Position numbers and translations under genes: made by a program. A DNA stretch of 15,004 nt, taken from the NCBI GenBank assembly GCA_027019045.1, contig JALUXI010000117.1, positions 1 through 15,004 of the forward strand, in the 5' to 3' direction. This stretch comes from Piscirickettsiaceae bacterium. GTDB lineage: Bacteria > Pseudomonadota > Gammaproteobacteria > Thiomicrospirales > Thiomicrospiraceae. Numbering within the stretch: the stretch's first letter is position 1; each line of letters starts with the position of its first letter. Shown here piece by piece: positions 12,371 through 15,004 of the stretch. A model generated the notes under the pieces. The model did no database searches. It was given only the letters and a program-made list of their open reading frames with translations, and was not told where the DNA came from.

Positions 12371-13675
12371 ATGAATAATTCAAACTTTAACTGGACTCAA
12401 GCACTCCACTTCGACCAGCAACACATTTGGCACCCTTATGCCAAACTCCCTCACCCCACCCCCCTTATTGGCGTCAAGTCTACAGGTGGCAGCTACCTCA
12501 CTTTGGCTGATGATCGACAGGTGGTTGATGGCATGTCGAGTTGGTGGGCGGCCATTCATGGATACAATCACCCCCAAATCACCGCAGCCGTCTCCAGACA
12601 ATTGGAGACTATGCCACACATTATGTTTGGTGGCTTAACGCATCAACCCGCCATTGAGCTAGCCGAGACCCTAATTCAATTAACCCCATCAAATCTCACG
12701 CAAGTTTTCTTTGCTGATTCAGGCTCTGTCTCCATGGAGGTGGCGATTAAAGTTGCCTTACAATATTGGATCAGCCGACAACAACCCAAAAAACATCGCC
12801 TCATCTCCTTAAGAAACGGTTATCACGGAGACACCTTCGCAACTATGGCGATTAGCGATCCTGAAAATGGGATGCACCACCTCTTTACCCCGCATCTCAC
12901 CCAGCACCTGTTTGCACCCGCACCCGCCATGGGCATCCACACCTCGCCAGAAAAGGAGATTCAAGCACTTGCAGATTTACTCGAACAACATCACCATGAA
13001 CTTTCCGCCTTAGTCCTTGAACCTATTGTTCAAGGCGCAGGGGGCATGCGCTTTTACTCACCTGAATACCTTAAAGCCGCTAGAGTACTTTGCGATCAAT
13101 ATCAAGTTCTTCTCATTGCAGATGAAATTGCAACAGGCTTTGGACGCACAGGCAAACTATTTGCCTGCGAATGGGCTGATATTTCACCTGACATTATGTG
13201 TGTCGGTAAAGCTCTGACAGGCGGCACCATGACGCTTGCCGCCATGCTCTGCACCGAAGAGATTAGCCAAACCATTGCTCAAGGCAATCCAGGCTTGCTC
13301 ATGCACGGTCCCACCTTTATGGCCAACCCTCTCGCTTGCAGTGCAGCCAATGCCAGTATTGAACTCCTGCTTAATTCTCCATGGCAAACGCGTGTACAAA
13401 AAATTGAGCAACACCTAGAACAGCAACTCACCCCACTTAAATCTTTAAAAGGGGTTGAAGATGTACGGTGTCTCGGCGCCATTGGTGTAGTGGAATTAGA
13501 ACAAGCCAACTTAGGTGTCGCCATTCAAACCGAAGCCTTAAAACAAGGCGTGTGGCTACGACCATTTGGCAAACTGGTTTACACCATGCCTGCTTTCAAC
13601 ATTCCTCAAACATCACTCAACCAACTAACCCAAGGCATGACCAAGGCCATCACAAAAATATTAAAGGCCGAATAA
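12371..13675 (+). CDS. bioA: Adenosylmethionine-8-amino-7-oxononanoate aminotransferase
   Basis: BioA transfers the amino group of S-adenosylmethionine to KAPA to make DAPA in biotin synthesis, using PLP in the cytoplasm. The 434-residue product (E. coli 429) has IWHPYA (19-24), VDGMSSWWAAIHGYNHPQ (52-69), DSGSVSMEVAIK (116-127), the RNGYHGDTF loop (148-156), DEIATGFGRTG with the PLP aspartate (251-261), the PLP lysine at 280 in VGKALTGGTMTLA, HGPTFMANPLAC (312-323), and WLRPFG (395-400). The reading frame is open further upstream but would run through tRNA genes, so the ATG at 12371 is chosen. No other bio gene is in the window. It ends 2 nt from the converging coaBC. Confidence 0.96.
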   Translation: MNNSNFNWTQALHFDQQHIWHPYAKLPHPTPLIGVKSTGGSYLTLADDRQVVDGMSSWWAAIHGYNHPQITAAVSRQLETMPHIMFGGLTHQPAIELAETLIQLTPSNLTQVFFADSGSVSMEVAIKVALQYWISRQQPKKHRLISLRNGYHGDTFATMAISDPENGMHHLFTPHLTQHLFAPAPAMGIHTSPEKEIQALADLLEQHHHELSALVLEPIVQGAGGMRFYSPEYLKAARVLCDQYQVLLIADEIATGFGRTGKLFACEWADISPDIMCVGKALTGGTMTLAAMLCTEEISQTIAQGNPGLLMHGPTFMANPLACSAANASIELLLNSPWQTRVQKIEQHLEQQLTPLKSLKGVEDVRCLGAIGVVELEQANLGVAIQTEALKQGVWLRPFGKLVYTMPAFNIPQTSLNQLTQGMTKAITKILKAE

Positions 13676-13677
13676 AA

Positions 13678-14904
13678 TCACACCATATAACACCGAATTT
13701 CATCAATCAACCCCTGCGCCACCTCCCGTTTACTGGCTAAAGGAATCTCTTTTGCAGAATCACGAGTAATCACCCACAACGCATTTTCATCCTGCTCAAA
13801 CCCTTGATGTTCACCTACTTGATTAGCACAAATCATATCCAACCCTTTTTGCTCGAGTTTCTGTCGAGCATACGCCAAGACATTTTCTGTCTCTGCCGCA
13901 AACCCCACAACAAAAGGGTGATCGGGTTGCTGTGCTACCCAAGCAACAATATCGGGGTTTTTCACCAACTGCAACTGTAAAGTCTCCTGCCCCGTCTGCT
14001 TTTTCAACTTCTGCTCTGCCGGTGTCGCCACTCGATAATCTGCCACTGCCGCCGCACTGATAAACAACTCCGCATCCGCATAAAAATCTTGCACCACTGC
14101 AAACATCTCTTGAGCTGTTTTCACCTCAATCCGCTTCACCCCTTCAGGACAAGGCAATGCAGTGGGTCCTGACACCAAAATCACATCCGCACCCTTCTCA
14201 GCCAAGGCTTCAGCAATAGCATACCCCATTTTGCCCGAACTACGATTACCAATAAACCGCACAGGATCAATAGGTTCATAAGTAGGCCCCGCCGTCACTA
14301 AAACAGGCAATTGATGCCAAAACTTATCAACTTTGGACGCTTTTTCCGGCGATTTTTCCAAAATCCCCAGTCCTGCCCCTTCAGACTGACGGATTATCTC
14401 AAAAATAGCTTCAGGCTCTGCCATCCTGCCTTCACCCACTTCGCCACACGCCTGCTCACCCGATTCAGGTGAAATGACCTGTACGCCGCGAGCTTGCAAG
14501 ACTTCCAAATTCTCCTGCGTGGCAGGGTGTTGCCACATCAGGCGATTCATCGCGGGGGCGACCCAAATTGGCCTATCGGTTGCCAAAAGTAGCGTACTCA
14601 ATAAGTCATCCGCCATGCCCACACGCATTTTAGCCAAAAAATTTGCTGTCGCTGGTGCCACGACAATTTTATCCGCCCAGCGAGCCAACTCAATATGCCC
14701 CATGCCCGCTTCCTGTTCAGCATCCCATAATGCATTTCGCACAGGGCGGCCGCTCAACGCTTGAAAAGAAGCCACGCCCACGAACTGCTGAGCACTCTCT
14801 GTCATCACTACCTGCACTTCATGTCCTGCTTTCACCAACAAGCGCACCAACTGCAAACTTTTATAGGCCGCAATACCTCCCGTCACTCCAAGCAACACTT
14901 TCAT
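13678..14904 (-). CDS. coaBC: Bifunctional phosphopantothenoylcysteine decarboxylase / phosphopantothenate-cysteine ligase
   Basis: CoaBC (Dfp) couples 4'-phosphopantothenate to cysteine and then decarboxylates the product, two steps of coenzyme A synthesis. The 408-residue product (E. coli 406) has the FMN-binding GVTGGIAAYKS (6-16), the catalytic histidine at 70 in MGHIELARWAD, PAMNRLMW (117-124) and the cysteine at 153 in ACGEVGEGRM, all in the CoaC half. The CoaB half has VTAGPTYEPIDPVRFIGN, N220 RSSGKMG, the SAAVADY block (284-290) and KLKK (299-302). GGAGG lies 5 nt before the ATG. It directly abuts the upstream gene and is the only complete gene of that unit seen here. Confidence 0.97.
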   Translation of the reverse strand: MKVLLGVTGGIAAYKSLQLVRLLVKAGHEVQVVMTESAQQFVGVASFQALSGRPVRNALWDAEQEAGMGHIELARWADKIVVAPATANFLAKMRVGMADDLLSTLLLATDRPIWVAPAMNRLMWQHPATQENLEVLQARGVQVISPESGEQACGEVGEGRMAEPEAIFEIIRQSEGAGLGILEKSPEKASKVDKFWHQLPVLVTAGPTYEPIDPVRFIGNRSSGKMGYAIAEALAEKGADVILVSGPTALPCPEGVKRIEVKTAQEMFAVVQDFYADAELFISAAAVADYRVATPAEQKLKKQTGQETLQLQLVKNPDIVAWVAQQPDHPFVVGFAAETENVLAYARQKLEQKGLDMICANQVGEHQGFEQDENALWVITRDSAKEIPLASKREVAQGLIDEIRCYMV

Positions 14905-15004
14905 TTAAGCCTCCTGCTCCGCCAACGCATCCAGAGGCGCATACGACATAGGTCGACCTGATTCCGACAACGCCACCCCCACGGCCTGTGCCTGCACCAT
15001 CACC
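14905..15004 (-). CDS. 3' end of an unidentified gene upstream of coaBC
   Basis: The last 32 codons and TAA stop of a minus-strand reading frame that runs off the window edge; the visible residues include GVALSESGRPMSYAPLDALA. I do not recognise the family from this fragment. The TAA is immediately followed by the coaBC ATG with no gap, and its last codons contain the coaBC ribosome binding site, so the two genes are probably cotranscribed and translationally coupled. That coupling is the main support for it being a real gene. Confidence 0.6.
   Translation of the reverse strand, partial: VMVQAQAVGVALSESGRPMSYAPLDALAEQEA

Overview
The window carries the S10 and spc ribosomal-protein gene blocks of a gammaproteobacterium, all on the minus strand. 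They are preceded by a tRNA-Tyr / tRNA-Gly / tRNA-Thr / tuf cluster and flanked by two housekeeping metabolic genes, bioA and coaBC. The phylum and class rest on three things: the proteins are close to their E. coli counterparts in length and motif, the gene order is the classic proteobacterial one, and the Tyr-Gly-Thr-tuf cluster is typical of Gammaproteobacteria. Base composition looks moderately AT-rich by eye. I cannot assign an order or genus from the sequence alone.

Layout in the direction of transcription (high to low coordinates). At 15004-14905 is the 3' end of an unidentified gene abutting coaBC (14904-13678). bioA (12371-13675, plus strand) converges on coaBC with only 2 nt between them. 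A divergent intergenic region (12252-12370) holds a strong tRNA promoter with a GC-containing discriminator. Next come tRNA-Tyr, tRNA-Gly, a 57-nt spacer with a terminator-like hairpin, tRNA-Thr, a leader hairpin and tuf (11901-10711). A 154-nt spacer with promoter, dyad and attenuator-like hairpin precedes rpsJ. The S10 genes follow in canonical order: rpsJ, rplC, rplD, rplW, rplB, rpsS, rplV, rpsC, rplP, rpmC, rpsQ. A 137-nt spacer at rpsQ/rplN holds a promoter fused to a terminator-like hairpin and two further dyads. The spc genes follow: rplN, rplX, rplE, rpsN, rpsH, rplF, rplR, rpsE, rpmD, rplO, secY. A clear intrinsic terminator lies 45 nt after secY; rpmJ and the alpha operon are not in the window.

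Functionally, the main block makes 21 ribosomal proteins, the SecY translocon pore, EF-Tu and three tRNAs, a growth-rate-regulated translation module. bioA (biotin synthesis) and coaBC (coenzyme A synthesis) are separate housekeeping units. No mobile element, CRISPR array, phage gene or defence gene is visible, and I do not see an undescribed protein system. The points worth a second look are in the non-coding DNA and in the junctions: the tRNA-tuf cluster joined directly to the S10 block without secE-nusG or rpsL-rpsG-fusA, the terminator-like hairpin inside the tRNA cluster, the promoter/terminator overlap before rplN, the dyad around the S10 promoter -35 box, and the early stop of the spc block after secY.
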